Source of the DNA: CAWBUW01 sp963792075
GTDB lineage: Bacteria; Chloroflexota; Anaerolineae; Anaerolineales; UBA4823
Length of the DNA: 64,000 bases
Direction: 5' to 3'
Assembly (NCBI GenBank): GCA_963792075.1
Contig: CAWBUW010000012.1
Location: 1,860,001 to 1,924,000, forward strand
Part shown: positions 8,807 to 17,142 of the stretch, piece after piece
Numbering within the stretch: position 1 is the stretch's first letter
Layout: each line of letters opens with the position of its first letter
Made by a program: the position numbers and the translations under genes
Notes under the pieces: generated by a model
Seen by the model: only the letters and a program-made list of their open reading frames with translations
Database searches by the model: none
Told to the model about the DNA's origin: nothing

Positions 8807-9076
8807 CTAAGCCAGGGCGTCGGTCAGGTCTTTTTCGCGCAGCATGCGCCGTTTCCAGGTGGTGATCTGCGGCACCACATAGGGCAGGAGGCGCAAGCTG
8901 TAGTAGGGTGGCAGAATGGGAATCCCAAGCAGGTCACCCATTGTGATCAGGATAAAGAGGTGCTCCATGCTGCCGCGTGTCTTAAGGGCGTAACGGGCCA
9001 TGTCGTGCCCGGCCATACCATATAACACGCTCTTGAAGTTATCCCAAAACCCAGGTTTTTTCTCTTGATCCGTCAT
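8807..9076 (-). CDS. small hydrophobic-hairpin protein A of the ATPase cluster
   Basis: An 89-residue protein. A strong GAGGAG (9083-9088) six bases before ATG 9076 sets the start at MTDQEKKPG. A longer frame from 9115 would overlap the preceding gene as ATGA. It has a soluble N-terminal third, then an unusual hydrophobic stretch containing GDLLGIPILPPYY and LRLLPYVVP, then a basic tail WKRRMLREKDLTD. The PP pair in the middle suggests a re-entrant hairpin or short membrane-embedded helix pair. It is a clear paralogue of the neighbouring upstream gene. The family is not known to me. The context suggests a partner or client of the two ATPases. Confidence 0.75.
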   Translation of the reverse strand: MTDQEKKPGFWDNFKSVLYGMAGHDMARYALKTRGSMEHLFILITMGDLLGIPILPPYYSLRLLPYVVPQITTWKRRMLREKDLTDALA

Positions 9077-9111
9077 TATTATCTCCTCATGATTGTTCTT
9101 GAAAACTGTCT

Positions 9112-9417
9112 TCATGTGATTTCTTGATCACACAGGTCCGTCAAATCGCGTTCTCGTAACAGGCTGCGTTTCCACCCGGTGATATTGGGCACGATATAGG
9201 GCAGGAGACGCAAGGTGTAATAAGGTGGAAGAATGGGGATTCCTAATATATCTCCAAACACGATCAAAATGAACATATGCTCCAGGTGAGCCTTTTCTTT
9301 ATTCAAATCGCGTGTCATCTCATAGATGGTTGCACCATAGATTATATCGCCAAATGCTCTAAGAGCCGATCGAATCTGCACGCCCAAATGATCGAGAAAA
9401 GTTGAGATACTCAACAC
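9112..9417 (-). CDS. small hydrophobic-hairpin protein B of the ATPase cluster
   Basis: A 101-residue paralogue of the downstream gene. They share EH-M/L-FILI, GD-x-LGIPILPPYY, LRLLPY-x-VP, WKR and LRE-x-DLTD, so the C-terminal 55 residues are conserved and the N-terminal part is not. The start appears to be GTG at 9417, with only a weak AGAAAAGAA upstream. A TTG one codon later is possible. The tandem arrangement shows a gene duplication inside this operon. Function unknown. Confidence 0.72.
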   Translation of the reverse strand: MLSISTFLDHLGVQIRSALRAFGDIIYGATIYEMTRDLNKEKAHLEHMFILIVFGDILGIPILPPYYTLRLLPYIVPNITGWKRSLLRERDLTDLCDQEIT

Positions 9418-9445
9418 GGTTCTTTTCTGCTTTGCAGCTTACCCA

Positions 9446-9823
9446 TCAAGTTTGCAGGATCACACCAGCCGATTGGAGTGCCTGCTCCAGACGGTCTTGA
9501 TCCCATCCCGTCAGCTTTGTCCGCCCATCTACGATAAAAGTCGGATAGCGCCGTACACCGTAACGGATGGACCTCAGCATGCCCTGGAGGGAGCGCGGGT
9601 CCCAGATACGGATTAAAATGCTGTTTTGATAGCGGTCAGCCAGAGTCATGATCGTGGCTGATAGACGCCGGAACTCGTCTTGCCATTCAGGTGGGTATTC
9701 GTCCAGTCCCCGTTCGTAAGGTGCCTGGTCGATGTTGGCGCGCGCCATCATCATCTCACAGGAGAGGCAAATGCCCCAACCTTCAGGCACCGGGAAAATA
9801 ACATCTACTCGAACGGTGTTCAT
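9446..9823 (-). CDS. thioredoxin/glutaredoxin-fold protein with CLSC motif
   Basis: A 125-residue protein heading the ATPase cluster. It has a CxxC pair (C19-L-S-C22) after a short beta strand, and a YPTFIVDG segment (residues 93-100) that fits the cis-proline loop of thioredoxin folds. A GWD...LEQAL helix follows. About 45 residues are inserted between the two elements compared with a minimal glutaredoxin. It may be a redox partner or a metal-binding protein. The ATG at 9823 has no clear Shine-Dalgarno. Confidence 0.7.
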   Translation of the reverse strand: MNTVRVDVIFPVPEGWGICLSCEMMMARANIDQAPYERGLDEYPPEWQDEFRRLSATIMTLADRYQNSILIRIWDPRSLQGMLRSIRYGVRRYPTFIVDGRTKLTGWDQDRLEQALQSAGVILQT

Positions 9824-9836
9824 TGTAATAAATTAG

Positions 9837-9874
9837 GTATGTGTGACGCAGCCACGTGGCTGCGTCACACATAC
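9837..9874. repeat. 38-bp perfect loop-less palindrome
   Basis: 19-base arms meet without a loop at CACGTG. It lies between the stop of cstA and the start of the CxxC protein gene, both leftward. Confidence 0.85.
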
Positions 9875-9888
9875 GGGTTGAATATGAG

Positions 9889-11670
9889 TTAACCTTCTAC
9901 TTTGACAGCTTCAGTGGGTTTGCGTTGGAAGGCCTTGTAAGAGTCCCAGCCCAGGATCAATGCGGAAATGACCAGGTAAATAGCGATCAAGCCGGCCAAC
10001 CAGTTGCCAATGATCTTGTCGATCGGCAGGTTAGCCGTGGTTAGCACCTGGTTGAATACATTGTAGGCGGTGATGAGCAGGGCAACGATAGTAGTAACGA
10101 ACATAAACAGGAAGGGGATCAGTGTCCACATGTACTGCTTGCCATTGGACCTCAACCAAAGCGTAACCAGCAGGAGCGCCAGTGCAGCCATCAACTGGTT
10201 GGCGCCGCCGAAGAGCACCCAAACGCGTGCCCAGAAGCCAGTGTAGATCAGCAGGGCAGAGAGCAGCAGGGCGACGATCGTTCCAAAGGAGGCATTCTTG
10301 AACAACGGCACCTTGTCACCCATAAATTCTGCCGAGGCCACGCGCATGAAGCGCACCACCAGGTACATGATGGTCAGCGCCATCAGGCTCAAGAATACCG
10401 AGCCATAAGGCAGGCCAAAAGAGGTAGGGATGCCGATCTTGGCCATCATTTCACTCAGGCCAGCGGCGAAGATGCCTGCGTTTTTGCCCGCTGCAACCAT
10501 CCCCACATAACCGGCAAAGCCCTTGGTTACGCCAACGCCGACCACCGCGGTCAGCAGGGAGAGCACGGCCACGAACATTTCCAGGAACATCGCGCCACCG
10601 CCAACGTACAGGGCGTCTGATTCTGTCTCTAACTGGCGAGCCGTACCGGATGAGGATACCAGGCTGTGCCAGCCAGAAACAGCGCCACAGGCAATGGTGA
10701 CGAACAGGATGGGCCATAGTGGTCCAAGCGCCAGCGGCTTCGTCTCTACACTCGTGCAATCTGCAGCCGCGCAGAGATTGCCATTCCAGTTCGTAAAGGC
10801 TGGGAAGTCAGCCGGGAAGGCCGGGTGCCAGATCAGCAGACCGATGGTGCCGGCCAGGATACCCAGGAAAACGATCCAGAAGGCTACGTAGTTGATCGGC
10901 TGAGCCCACCGCCAGATCGGCAGAATCGCGCCGAAATAGCAGATAACCAGGACAACCAGGCTCCAGATGAACTGAGCCTGGGTCACGGAGCCAAAGATTA
11001 CAGGGGACTTTTCGCCGCCGTTGATGGCCAGGAAGATACTCTTGACGGCGGGGAGCGTACCCAGCCAGATGCCTACAAAGGCCAGCACGACCGTGACGAG
11101 GCTGGTCATGATGATGTCCATTTTCCATTTGTATGTCATCTGGCCTGCCAGTAGGCCGACACCAATCACCAACAGCACGCCCAACGGCACTGCAGGATTG
11201 GTCATCAGGTCATATCCCACAATCTTGCCGAATGCACCCATGATGAGCAGCAGGTAGAAATAGATGAAGGTCAGCAGGATTGTGCGAGCCCGGGGAGAAA
11301 CGAAGCGGTAGCTGAGGGCGCCAAAGGATTGACCATCCTCGCGCACTCCTAGCATTATGCTTGCATAATCCTGCACCCAACCGATGAAGAAGGTACCAAA
11401 GACGATCCATAGCAGAGCAGGCAGCCAGCCCCACTGGACTGCAACAATGGGCCCGGTGATCGGCCCCAGCGCAGCAATCGATTTGAATTGGTAGCCAAAC
11501 AAGACATTGCGGTTTGCCGGGGTGAAATCTACCCCATCCATGTACATCTTGGCTGGAGTGGCTTTCTTTGCGTCAGGCTTCATAATATTTTTATTGATCG
11601 TGCGGGCATAGAACCCGTACCCAACAACAATTCCCACAAAACCGATGATGAGAGTTAAAACGGCATTCAT
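9889..11670 (-). CDS. cstA: carbon starvation protein CstA family transporter
   Basis: A 593-residue polytopic membrane protein with about 15 hydrophobic helices. Family motifs near the N-terminus are ANRNVLFGYQFKSIAALGP and GPIVAVQWGWLPALLW. CstA members import peptides or pyruvate during carbon limitation; the substrate here cannot be told. The length is shorter than E. coli CstA (about 700) and matches the compact form of many bacteria. ATG at 11670 has AAGGAGT about 13 bases and AAGG 4 bases upstream. It is separated from the divergent TPR gene by about 200 bases. Confidence 0.93.
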   Translation of the reverse strand: MNAVLTLIIGFVGIVVGYGFYARTINKNIMKPDAKKATPAKMYMDGVDFTPANRNVLFGYQFKSIAALGPITGPIVAVQWGWLPALLWIVFGTFFIGWVQDYASIMLGVREDGQSFGALSYRFVSPRARTILLTFIYFYLLLIMGAFGKIVGYDLMTNPAVPLGVLLVIGVGLLAGQMTYKWKMDIIMTSLVTVVLAFVGIWLGTLPAVKSIFLAINGGEKSPVIFGSVTQAQFIWSLVVLVICYFGAILPIWRWAQPINYVAFWIVFLGILAGTIGLLIWHPAFPADFPAFTNWNGNLCAAADCTSVETKPLALGPLWPILFVTIACGAVSGWHSLVSSSGTARQLETESDALYVGGGAMFLEMFVAVLSLLTAVVGVGVTKGFAGYVGMVAAGKNAGIFAAGLSEMMAKIGIPTSFGLPYGSVFLSLMALTIMYLVVRFMRVASAEFMGDKVPLFKNASFGTIVALLLSALLIYTGFWARVWVLFGGANQLMAALALLLVTLWLRSNGKQYMWTLIPFLFMFVTTIVALLITAYNVFNQVLTTANLPIDKIIGNWLAGLIAIYLVISALILGWDSYKAFQRKPTEAVKVEG

Positions 11671-11809
11671 CCTTACTTTTACTCCTTATGGCGTGGTTTT
11701 ACGGATTGGGTAGCAGCTCCAGTTGGCCTGGAGGGCTACACGACGGTGGGTGTGATGGGATTTCCTTTGGCGATTGGACACCTCCTTTGCAGTTCGAGGC
11801 TCAAAATGA

Positions 11810-11838
11810 TTGACAAGCCTCTCGAGCTGAGATACTAT
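11810..11838 (+). promoter_or_regulatory. sigma-70 promoter of the TPR protein gene
   Basis: Consensus -35 TTGACA (11810-11815), 17-base spacer, -10 TACTAT (11833-11838). It lies 34 bases before the ATG at 11873, which has AGAGGAAAA as ribosome site. Confidence 0.75.
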
Positions 11839-11872
11839 CGACGCAATCATGTTGAAGTAAACAGAGGAAAAA

Positions 11873-12520
11873 ATGAGCATCCCCTTGATCATCCTATTTG
11901 TTGGTCTGGCTTACGTGTTATTGGTAGGTGGGTTGGGCCTCTTCCGGCGCGAGGGCCTTTCCATGCGTTTTGCTATTGAGGCAGTCTGCATCACCGGCCT
12001 CATCAGCCTGCTGGCTGCTTTGACAGGGTTTCCAATTAACCCGGTGTTGTTTCTCATCTTGCTCTACCTTCTCACCATGCGCGTGCGCATCCTGGTTGAC
12101 CTGGCCAATATTTTTGCCAGGCAAGGCAAATCTTCACCCGCCGGCAGGTTATATGAGTTGGCCTGGCGTTTATGGCCAGACGCGACCGGAGTGTTGATCA
12201 TGAAGGTCAACCAGGCAACGCTGTTTTTGCAGGAGAATAAATTAGACGAGTCGATTGCCATGTTCAGTGATGTACTCCAACAGGCGGACCAGGGGTACCT
12301 GGGGGTCAAGTACGAAGCTGCGACGCATTTTAATCTTGGGGTTGCTTACCAACGGAAAAACTTGCCTGGCAAGGCCACGGCCGAATTCAATGCGGTGATT
12401 GATACCTGGCCGGCCTCCTTATATGCACACCGCGCCCAAGAAGCGCTGGACCGCCAGCGTTCCAAGGATAAACGCACGCTCGAAAATCCACAGTCCGACC
12501 ACCAGACACCTCCACAATGA
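11873..12520 (+). CDS. membrane-anchored tetratricopeptide-repeat protein
   Basis: A 215-residue protein with two or three N-terminal membrane helices (about residues 4-24, 32-47, 53-67). A soluble part with about three TPR-like helix pairs follows, for example AGRLYELAWRLWPDA, DESIAMFSDVLQQA and THFNLGVAYQRKNLPGKATAEF. The last 25 residues are polar and low-complexity. TPR domains act as protein-binding scaffolds. The partner is unknown. It is transcribed away from cstA under its own consensus promoter. Confidence 0.8.
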   Translation: MSIPLIILFVGLAYVLLVGGLGLFRREGLSMRFAIEAVCITGLISLLAALTGFPINPVLFLILLYLLTMRVRILVDLANIFARQGKSSPAGRLYELAWRLWPDATGVLIMKVNQATLFLQENKLDESIAMFSDVLQQADQGYLGVKYEAATHFNLGVAYQRKNLPGKATAEFNAVIDTWPASLYAHRAQEALDRQRSKDKRTLENPQSDHQTPPQ

Positions 12521-12747
12521 AGTGAATTGGTAATGAGAAAAACGTCAGCGAGTGGTTTACCTTGCTCAACGACATTTACTTCACAACCTATGATGCCAAC
12601 GGATGATCGAACTTGCCGGACAGAGGAAGAATTCGAATCGCATTTCCTTACAGGCGCTTTCTGTTCGCTGAAATGAAATGGAATTCTTTTATTATCTGTC
12701 AAACAGGTGTAAAAGTCAACTGATAATCTTTGATTTTACATATTTTT

Positions 12748-12790
12748 TATAAATCATCCACCCCGCCTACGGCGGGGTGGATGATTTATA
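12748..12790. repeat. 20-bp-arm perfect palindrome with TAC loop
   Basis: Perfect arms 12748-12767 and 12771-12790, with CCCCGCC-TAC-GGCGGGG at the centre and AT-rich outer ends. It is suitable as a bidirectional terminator between convergent genes. Confidence 0.85.
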
Positions 12791-12811
12791 CCTGTCCCAA
12801 AAATATTGGAG

Positions 12812-12856
12812 TGGGTGGATTGTGCGGGTAGCGAAGCTACCCGCACAATCCACCCA
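12812..12856. repeat. 21-bp-arm perfect palindrome with GAA loop
   Basis: Perfect arms 12812-12832 and 12836-12856 around GAA, ending 7 bases from the gdhA stop. It is the second of a pair of unrelated-sequence palindromes standing 21 bases apart. Confidence 0.85.
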
Positions 12857-12863
12857 GAAATGA

Positions 12864-14150
12864 TTAGATCCAGCCGCGCAACTGCATGGCTTTCACGACA
12901 CGGGCGATGGCGACCATATAGGCAGCATCGCGCATGTAAACCTTTTCGTTCTCGGACATTTCCAGCACGCTGTGGAAGGCCTGGGTCATCTTGGTATCCA
13001 GGCGCTCCAGGACTTCTTCCTTGGTCCAGTAGAAGTTCATGTCGTTCTGGACGCTCTCAAAGTAGGAGGTGGTGACGCCACCTGCGTTGCAGAGGAAGTC
13101 GGGGATGTTGAAGATATTATTAGCCTTGAAGAAGGCATCGGCCTCGGGAGTGGTGGGACCATTGGCGCCTTCCGCGATGAGGCGGACGCGGCTGTTGATC
13201 TTCTTGACGGATTCAGCGTTGACTTGGCCTTCCAGGGCAGCGGGGATGAGCACGTCTGCTTCTTTGGCGATCCAGGCATCGCCGTCATCGAGGATATAGC
13301 CCTCGGCGCGAGCCTTGGCTTTATCAATCGTGCCGTACTGGTCGGTGATGGACTGCAGGAAACGCGGATCCACACCCTTCGGGTGGGAGTAAGTGTAAGA
13401 GACCTTGTCTTCGCGGTCCCAGCAGGAAACGCAAGCTACTTTGCCGCCGAGCAGCTCTTTAAAACCGATCGCAGCGTACTGGGAAACGTTGCCGAAGCCC
13501 TGTAATGCAGCGACACTCTTGGCCGGATCCATCTTAAGGTGCTTCATCGCTTCGCGGACCGTGTAGATCACGCCGAAACCAGTGGCTTCGGTGCGGCCGA
13601 GTGAGCCGCCGCCGCCCAGAGGCTTGCCGGTGATCACGCCGGGGGTGTACTGGCCCACCAGCTTGGAGTACTCGTCCATCATCCAGCTCATCATTTGTGG
13701 AGTAGTGCCGACATCGGGAGCGGGAACATCCTGGCGGGGGCCAATATTGCGCCACATCTGGCCTACCCAGCCGCGGCACAAACGTTCTTTCTCAAACATG
13801 GAGAGGGTGGCCGGATCAACGGGGACGCCGCCTTTGCCGCCGCCGAGGGGAATATCAGCAACAGAGCATTTCCAGGTCATCCACATAGCCAGGGCGCGCA
13901 CGGTGTCCAGAGTCTCGGACGGGTGCCAGCGAATACCGCCTTTAGAGGGGCCACGCACGTCACTGTGCTGCACGCGGTAGCCGGTGAAAATACGCATCGA
14001 GCCATCGTCCATGCGCACCGGGATGGTGAACTTGAACTCGCGCGACGGCCAACGCAGCATTTCTGCAACCTGGGGGTCCAGGTTGAGCTGTTTGGCGACG
14101 CCGTCAAACTGCTGCTGTGCCATGTGAAAGGCATTGATCGTTTCGGACAT
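12864..14150 (-). CDS. gdhA: NAD(P)-dependent glutamate dehydrogenase (Glu/Leu/Phe/Val dehydrogenase family)
   Basis: A 428-residue enzyme interconverting glutamate and 2-oxoglutarate plus ammonia. Substrate-site motifs are GGIRWHP and the catalytic-lysine segment PLGGGKGGVPVDP near residues 100-112, then the DVGT motif. The Rossmann motif is LQGFGNVSQYAA near residue 215. The last residues (MQLRGWI) are typical of the family. The size matches hexameric GDH. AGGAGA stands just upstream of the ATG. A long leader with its own promoter precedes it. Confidence 0.95.
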   Translation of the reverse strand: MSETINAFHMAQQQFDGVAKQLNLDPQVAEMLRWPSREFKFTIPVRMDDGSMRIFTGYRVQHSDVRGPSKGGIRWHPSETLDTVRALAMWMTWKCSVADIPLGGGKGGVPVDPATLSMFEKERLCRGWVGQMWRNIGPRQDVPAPDVGTTPQMMSWMMDEYSKLVGQYTPGVITGKPLGGGGSLGRTEATGFGVIYTVREAMKHLKMDPAKSVAALQGFGNVSQYAAIGFKELLGGKVACVSCWDREDKVSYTYSHPKGVDPRFLQSITDQYGTIDKAKARAEGYILDDGDAWIAKEADVLIPAALEGQVNAESVKKINSRVRLIAEGANGPTTPEADAFFKANNIFNIPDFLCNAGGVTTSYFESVQNDMNFYWTKEEVLERLDTKMTQAFHSVLEMSENEKVYMRDAAYMVAIARVVKAMQLRGWI

Positions 14151-14360
14151 ATTTTGGTCTCCTGTTTTAGAATTTTCAGAAATTTTCGGTATTTGAAAAG
14201 ATAAACGGGCACCCCGGTACGGTGCCCGCTGGTGGGTTTGCTATGTGTTCAAGCAGTCCATGCCAGAATTTTGCTCCATTCCAAACCCAAATTTTGCGTC
14301 GATTCGAAAGATCGGGAGGTTCAGCTACTCCGCTCGATAATTTTCGGACCGGTTCTTACG
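14151..14360 (-). promoter_or_regulatory. long structured 5' leader of gdhA
   Basis: About 210 transcribed bases separate the predicted transcription start (near 14359) from the gdhA ATG. The RNA can form an early stem-loop (ATCG/CGAT and GGAG/CTCC pairs), a 7-bp GGGTTTG/CAAACCC pairing and a final GC-rich hairpin at 14206-14228. I do not recognise a known riboswitch consensus. Attenuation control of glutamate metabolism is an inference. Confidence 0.5.
14197..14228 (-). terminator. terminator-like hairpin inside the gdhA leader
   Basis: CGGGCACC (14206-14213 on the plus strand) pairs with GGTGCCCG (14221-14228). In the transcript the hairpin is followed by GTTTATCTTTT, a broken U-run. It lies about 55 bases before the gdhA ATG, so it could end transcription early unless another fold competes. 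Confidence 0.5.
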
Positions 14361-14365
14361 GCCTG

Positions 14366-14394
14366 AGGATAGCAAATGTCCTATTGACCGTCAA
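14366..14394 (-). promoter_or_regulatory. gdhA promoter
   Basis: The -35 TTGACG (14389-14394) and -10 TATCCT (14366-14371) are 17 bases apart on the minus strand. The promoter begins about 65 bases after the gatB stop, giving gdhA its own unit. Confidence 0.7.
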
Positions 14395-14459
14395 GTGACA
14401 AATGACCTGTGTTTACAGTGTGACCTATTTTTCAAGCATGAAAGATGTCACACAAGGAA

Positions 14460-15914
14460 TTATTGTTTAAGCGCGGCTAGCTGCCGGTCCAACTCAGCCT
14501 GGACGATCTGCGGGTTAGCCTGGCCCCGGGCCTGGCGCATGACCTGTCCAAAAAGCCAACGGGAAATAGTTTCTTTCCCGTTCAGGTACGCAGCGATCTG
14601 ATCGGGGTATTCTGCCAGGGTGCGCGCGACCAGGTCCGCAATGAAAACGCTGTCGCTGATCTGGCGCAGGTTCTTGGCTGCGATGATCGTTTCGGCAGAT
14701 TGGCCTGTGGCGAACATCTCTCCCAGGACGGTCTTGGCGGTTGTCTGGTTGATCTCGGCCGCCGCGATGGCCTTCAATAAGCCGGCTAGAGCCTGGGGCG
14801 TCACAGGGTTCTGGGTAATCTCCTGGCCGGCCTGGTTGAGCAGAGCGAACATCTCGCCTGCTATCCAGTTGGCAGCAAGCTTGGGAGAAATGCTTGGCGC
14901 GGCTGCCAGGGTCTGCTCGAAATAGTTGGCAGCGGCTTGCTCGGCCACAAGCAGGCTGGCATCATACGCGCTCAGGCCATACTGCGTCTGGAAGCGGTGC
15001 TGCCGGGCTTCCGGCAGCTCTGGTAGTGAATGACGGATAGCCTCGATCCAGGCAGATTCAATCACCAAGGGAGGCAGGTCAGGCTCGGGGAAGTAACGAT
15101 AATCCTCTTCGCCCTCTTTGGCCCGCTGCGTAAAAGTCTCTTCGCGAGCGACGTCCCAGCCCAGGGTTACCTGACGAACGGCGCCGCCCTGGCGGATTAG
15201 CTCCGATTGGCGCTGAATCTCATAGCTTACCGAGCGTTCCAGGGCGCGGAAGCTGTTCAGGTTCTTGATTTCGACACGCGTATTGAGTTCGTCGCTGCCC
15301 AAAGGACGGACCGAGACATTGGGCTCGATGCGTAAGACCCCTTTTTGCATATCCCCGGAATTGACTCCAATGTAACGCAGCAGCGAGCGCAGCGCCTGGG
15401 CATAGGCGCGTACTTCCTCGGCGCTGTGCAGGTCCGGTTCAGAGACGATTTCCAAAAGCGGTACGCCTGCCCGGTTCAGATCAACCAGCGAATAACTTTG
15501 ATCTCCTTGGGTAACGTGAGTCAGCTTTCCGGTATCTTCCTCAATATGTACGCGGCGGATGCGGATGAGCCGCTCGCCTTGCGAGGTCTGGATCACGAGC
15601 TTCCCGTGGCGCGCCAGGGGCTGCTCGTACTGCGAAATCTGGTAGCCTTTGGGCAGGTCCGGGTAGAAATAGTTTTTGCGGGCGAAGATGCTGGTAAGAG
15701 GAATCTCACAATCCAGTGCCAGGGCGACCCGCAAAGCAAATTCGACTGCCCGCTGGTTGATCACTGGCAGAACGCCTGGCATCCCGGCGCAAACCGGGCA
15801 AACGGCAGTGTTCGGCTTTGCCTGGGTGGCATCCACGACCGGGCAAGCGCAGAACATTTTGGAGCGTGTTTCTAATTCGGCGTGGACTTCCAGGCCGATA
15901 ACAGCCTCTTGCAT
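14460..15914 (-). CDS. gatB: Asp-tRNA(Asn)/Glu-tRNA(Gln) amidotransferase subunit B
   Basis: The tRNA-binding and kinase subunit of GatCAB, 484 residues. N-terminal GLEVHAEL is the family signature. A Cys cluster (FCACP and CPVCAGMPG) supplies the zinc site. ARKNYFYPDLPKGYQISQYE and the RIRRVHIEEDTGKL block form the cradle domain with the ATP site. The helical and YqeY-like tail is complete. The start ATG at 15914 lacks a strong ribosome site and lies 11 bases after the aminotransferase stop, so translation may be coupled. Confidence 0.97.
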   Translation of the reverse strand: MQEAVIGLEVHAELETRSKMFCACPVVDATQAKPNTAVCPVCAGMPGVLPVINQRAVEFALRVALALDCEIPLTSIFARKNYFYPDLPKGYQISQYEQPLARHGKLVIQTSQGERLIRIRRVHIEEDTGKLTHVTQGDQSYSLVDLNRAGVPLLEIVSEPDLHSAEEVRAYAQALRSLLRYIGVNSGDMQKGVLRIEPNVSVRPLGSDELNTRVEIKNLNSFRALERSVSYEIQRQSELIRQGGAVRQVTLGWDVAREETFTQRAKEGEEDYRYFPEPDLPPLVIESAWIEAIRHSLPELPEARQHRFQTQYGLSAYDASLLVAEQAAANYFEQTLAAAPSISPKLAANWIAGEMFALLNQAGQEITQNPVTPQALAGLLKAIAAAEINQTTAKTVLGEMFATGQSAETIIAAKNLRQISDSVFIADLVARTLAEYPDQIAAYLNGKETISRWLFGQVMRQARGQANPQIVQAELDRQLAALKQ

Positions 15915-15925
15915 ATGAAAGAGTT

Positions 15926-17089
15926 TTATCCGTGACGGTGCATGAAGCGTTCCATGCGGAACAGGGCTTCTTCGATCTTGTCATAAGCCGTGGCATAGGA
16001 GCAGCGGACGAAGCCATCGCCACCTGCCCCGAAGGAATTACCGGGCACCACTGCAACTTTTTCCTCGTCGAGCAATTTCTTAGCGAAGGTTTCGTCATCC
16101 ATGCCTGAAGAGGCGACATTGGGGAATGCGTAGAAAGCGCCATGCGGTTCGAAGGTCTTCAGGCCGAGTTTGTTCAGCCCGCCCACGATCAGACGGCGGC
16201 GGCGATCGTATTCATCGCGCATCTGGTTAACCAATTCCTGGCCGTGCAGCAGCGCTTCGATGGCGGCCATTTGCGACATGGTCGGCGCGGACATGATGGT
16301 GTACTGGTGGACGCGCACCAGGCCCCGAATGATTGCTTCCGGGCCAACTGCAAAACCGGCGCGCCAGCCGGTCATGGCGTAGTTTTTGGAGAAACCACCC
16401 AACACAACGGTGCGCTCTCTCATCCCGGGCAGGCCGGCAAAGCACACGTGTGGCACACCATAGACGAGCTGGTCGTACAGTTCATCGGAAATCACGACCA
16501 GGTCGAATTCCGCTGCTATTTTGGCAATCTCGAGCAGGTTCTCGCGCGTGGCTACTGCGCCGGTGGGGTTGTTAGGGTAGCCAATAAGAAGCGCTTTGGT
16601 GCGCGGCGTAATCGCGGCGCGCAGGTTTTCCGGGCGCACCAGGAAGTTATCTTCAGCATATGTGGGCAGCTCCACGGGCACGCCGCCAGCCAGGGTCACT
16701 TCAGCCTGGTAGGCCACGAAGCAAGGAGTTGGAACGATCACCTCATCACCTGGATCAAGTACAGCGGTCATGGCAAGGTATAGGGCTTCTGAAACACCCA
16801 CAGAAATCACTATTTCTGTGTTGGGATCGTAATCCATCTGGTAGTGTTTCTGCATATACCCGGTGACGGCCCTACGCAGTTCGATCAAGCCAGCATTCGA
16901 GGTGTAATGGGTTTCACCGGCCTGGAGCGAGCGGATGCCCGCCTGGACGATGTGTTCAGGGGTGACAAAATCCGGCTCACCAATCCCCAGGGAAATCACA
17001 TCTTTCATCGTCGCAACGATATCAAAAAATTTTCGAATGCCAGATGGCTTGAGCCCAACCACACGCTGGGACAGGTAGTTGCTTTTCAT
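15926..17089 (-). CDS. class I/II PLP-dependent aminotransferase
   Basis: A 387-residue fold-type I aminotransferase, probably acting on aspartate or aromatic amino acids. Visible motifs are ISLGIGEPDF, the YPNNPTG substrate loop near residue 170, SDELYDQLVY, the PLP-lysine segment GGFSKNYAMTGWRAG near residue 235, and the C-terminal VRCSYAT arginine. AAGGAGAG precedes the ATG. It forms a tight leftward pair with gatB. The specific amino acid cannot be assigned from sequence alone. Confidence 0.92.
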   Translation of the reverse strand: MKSNYLSQRVVGLKPSGIRKFFDIVATMKDVISLGIGEPDFVTPEHIVQAGIRSLQAGETHYTSNAGLIELRRAVTGYMQKHYQMDYDPNTEIVISVGVSEALYLAMTAVLDPGDEVIVPTPCFVAYQAEVTLAGGVPVELPTYAEDNFLVRPENLRAAITPRTKALLIGYPNNPTGAVATRENLLEIAKIAAEFDLVVISDELYDQLVYGVPHVCFAGLPGMRERTVVLGGFSKNYAMTGWRAGFAVGPEAIIRGLVRVHQYTIMSAPTMSQMAAIEALLHGQELVNQMRDEYDRRRRLIVGGLNKLGLKTFEPHGAFYAFPNVASSGMDDETFAKKLLDEEKVAVVPGNSFGAGGDGFVRCSYATAYDKIEEALFRMERFMHRHG

Positions 17090-17142
17090 GCACTCTCCTT
17101 TTTGATTGAATTGTTTACGCCCAAGCGGTTCGTGGGCGGAAA

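Larger units (their letters stand above)
12521..12863. other. intergenic region with two adjacent palindromes
   Basis: 343 bases between the ends of the convergent TPR gene and gdhA. No gene-like frame is seen. The right half holds two perfect inverted repeats (12748-12790 and 12812-12856). The left half has no feature I recognise. Confidence 0.7.

Noticed and set aside
14151..14360. gdhA leader as a T-box, yybP-ykoY or glnA riboswitch
   Set aside because: GGAGTAGC recalls yybP-ykoY and a GGTAC stretch recalls the T-box, but the remaining consensus elements of each are missing.
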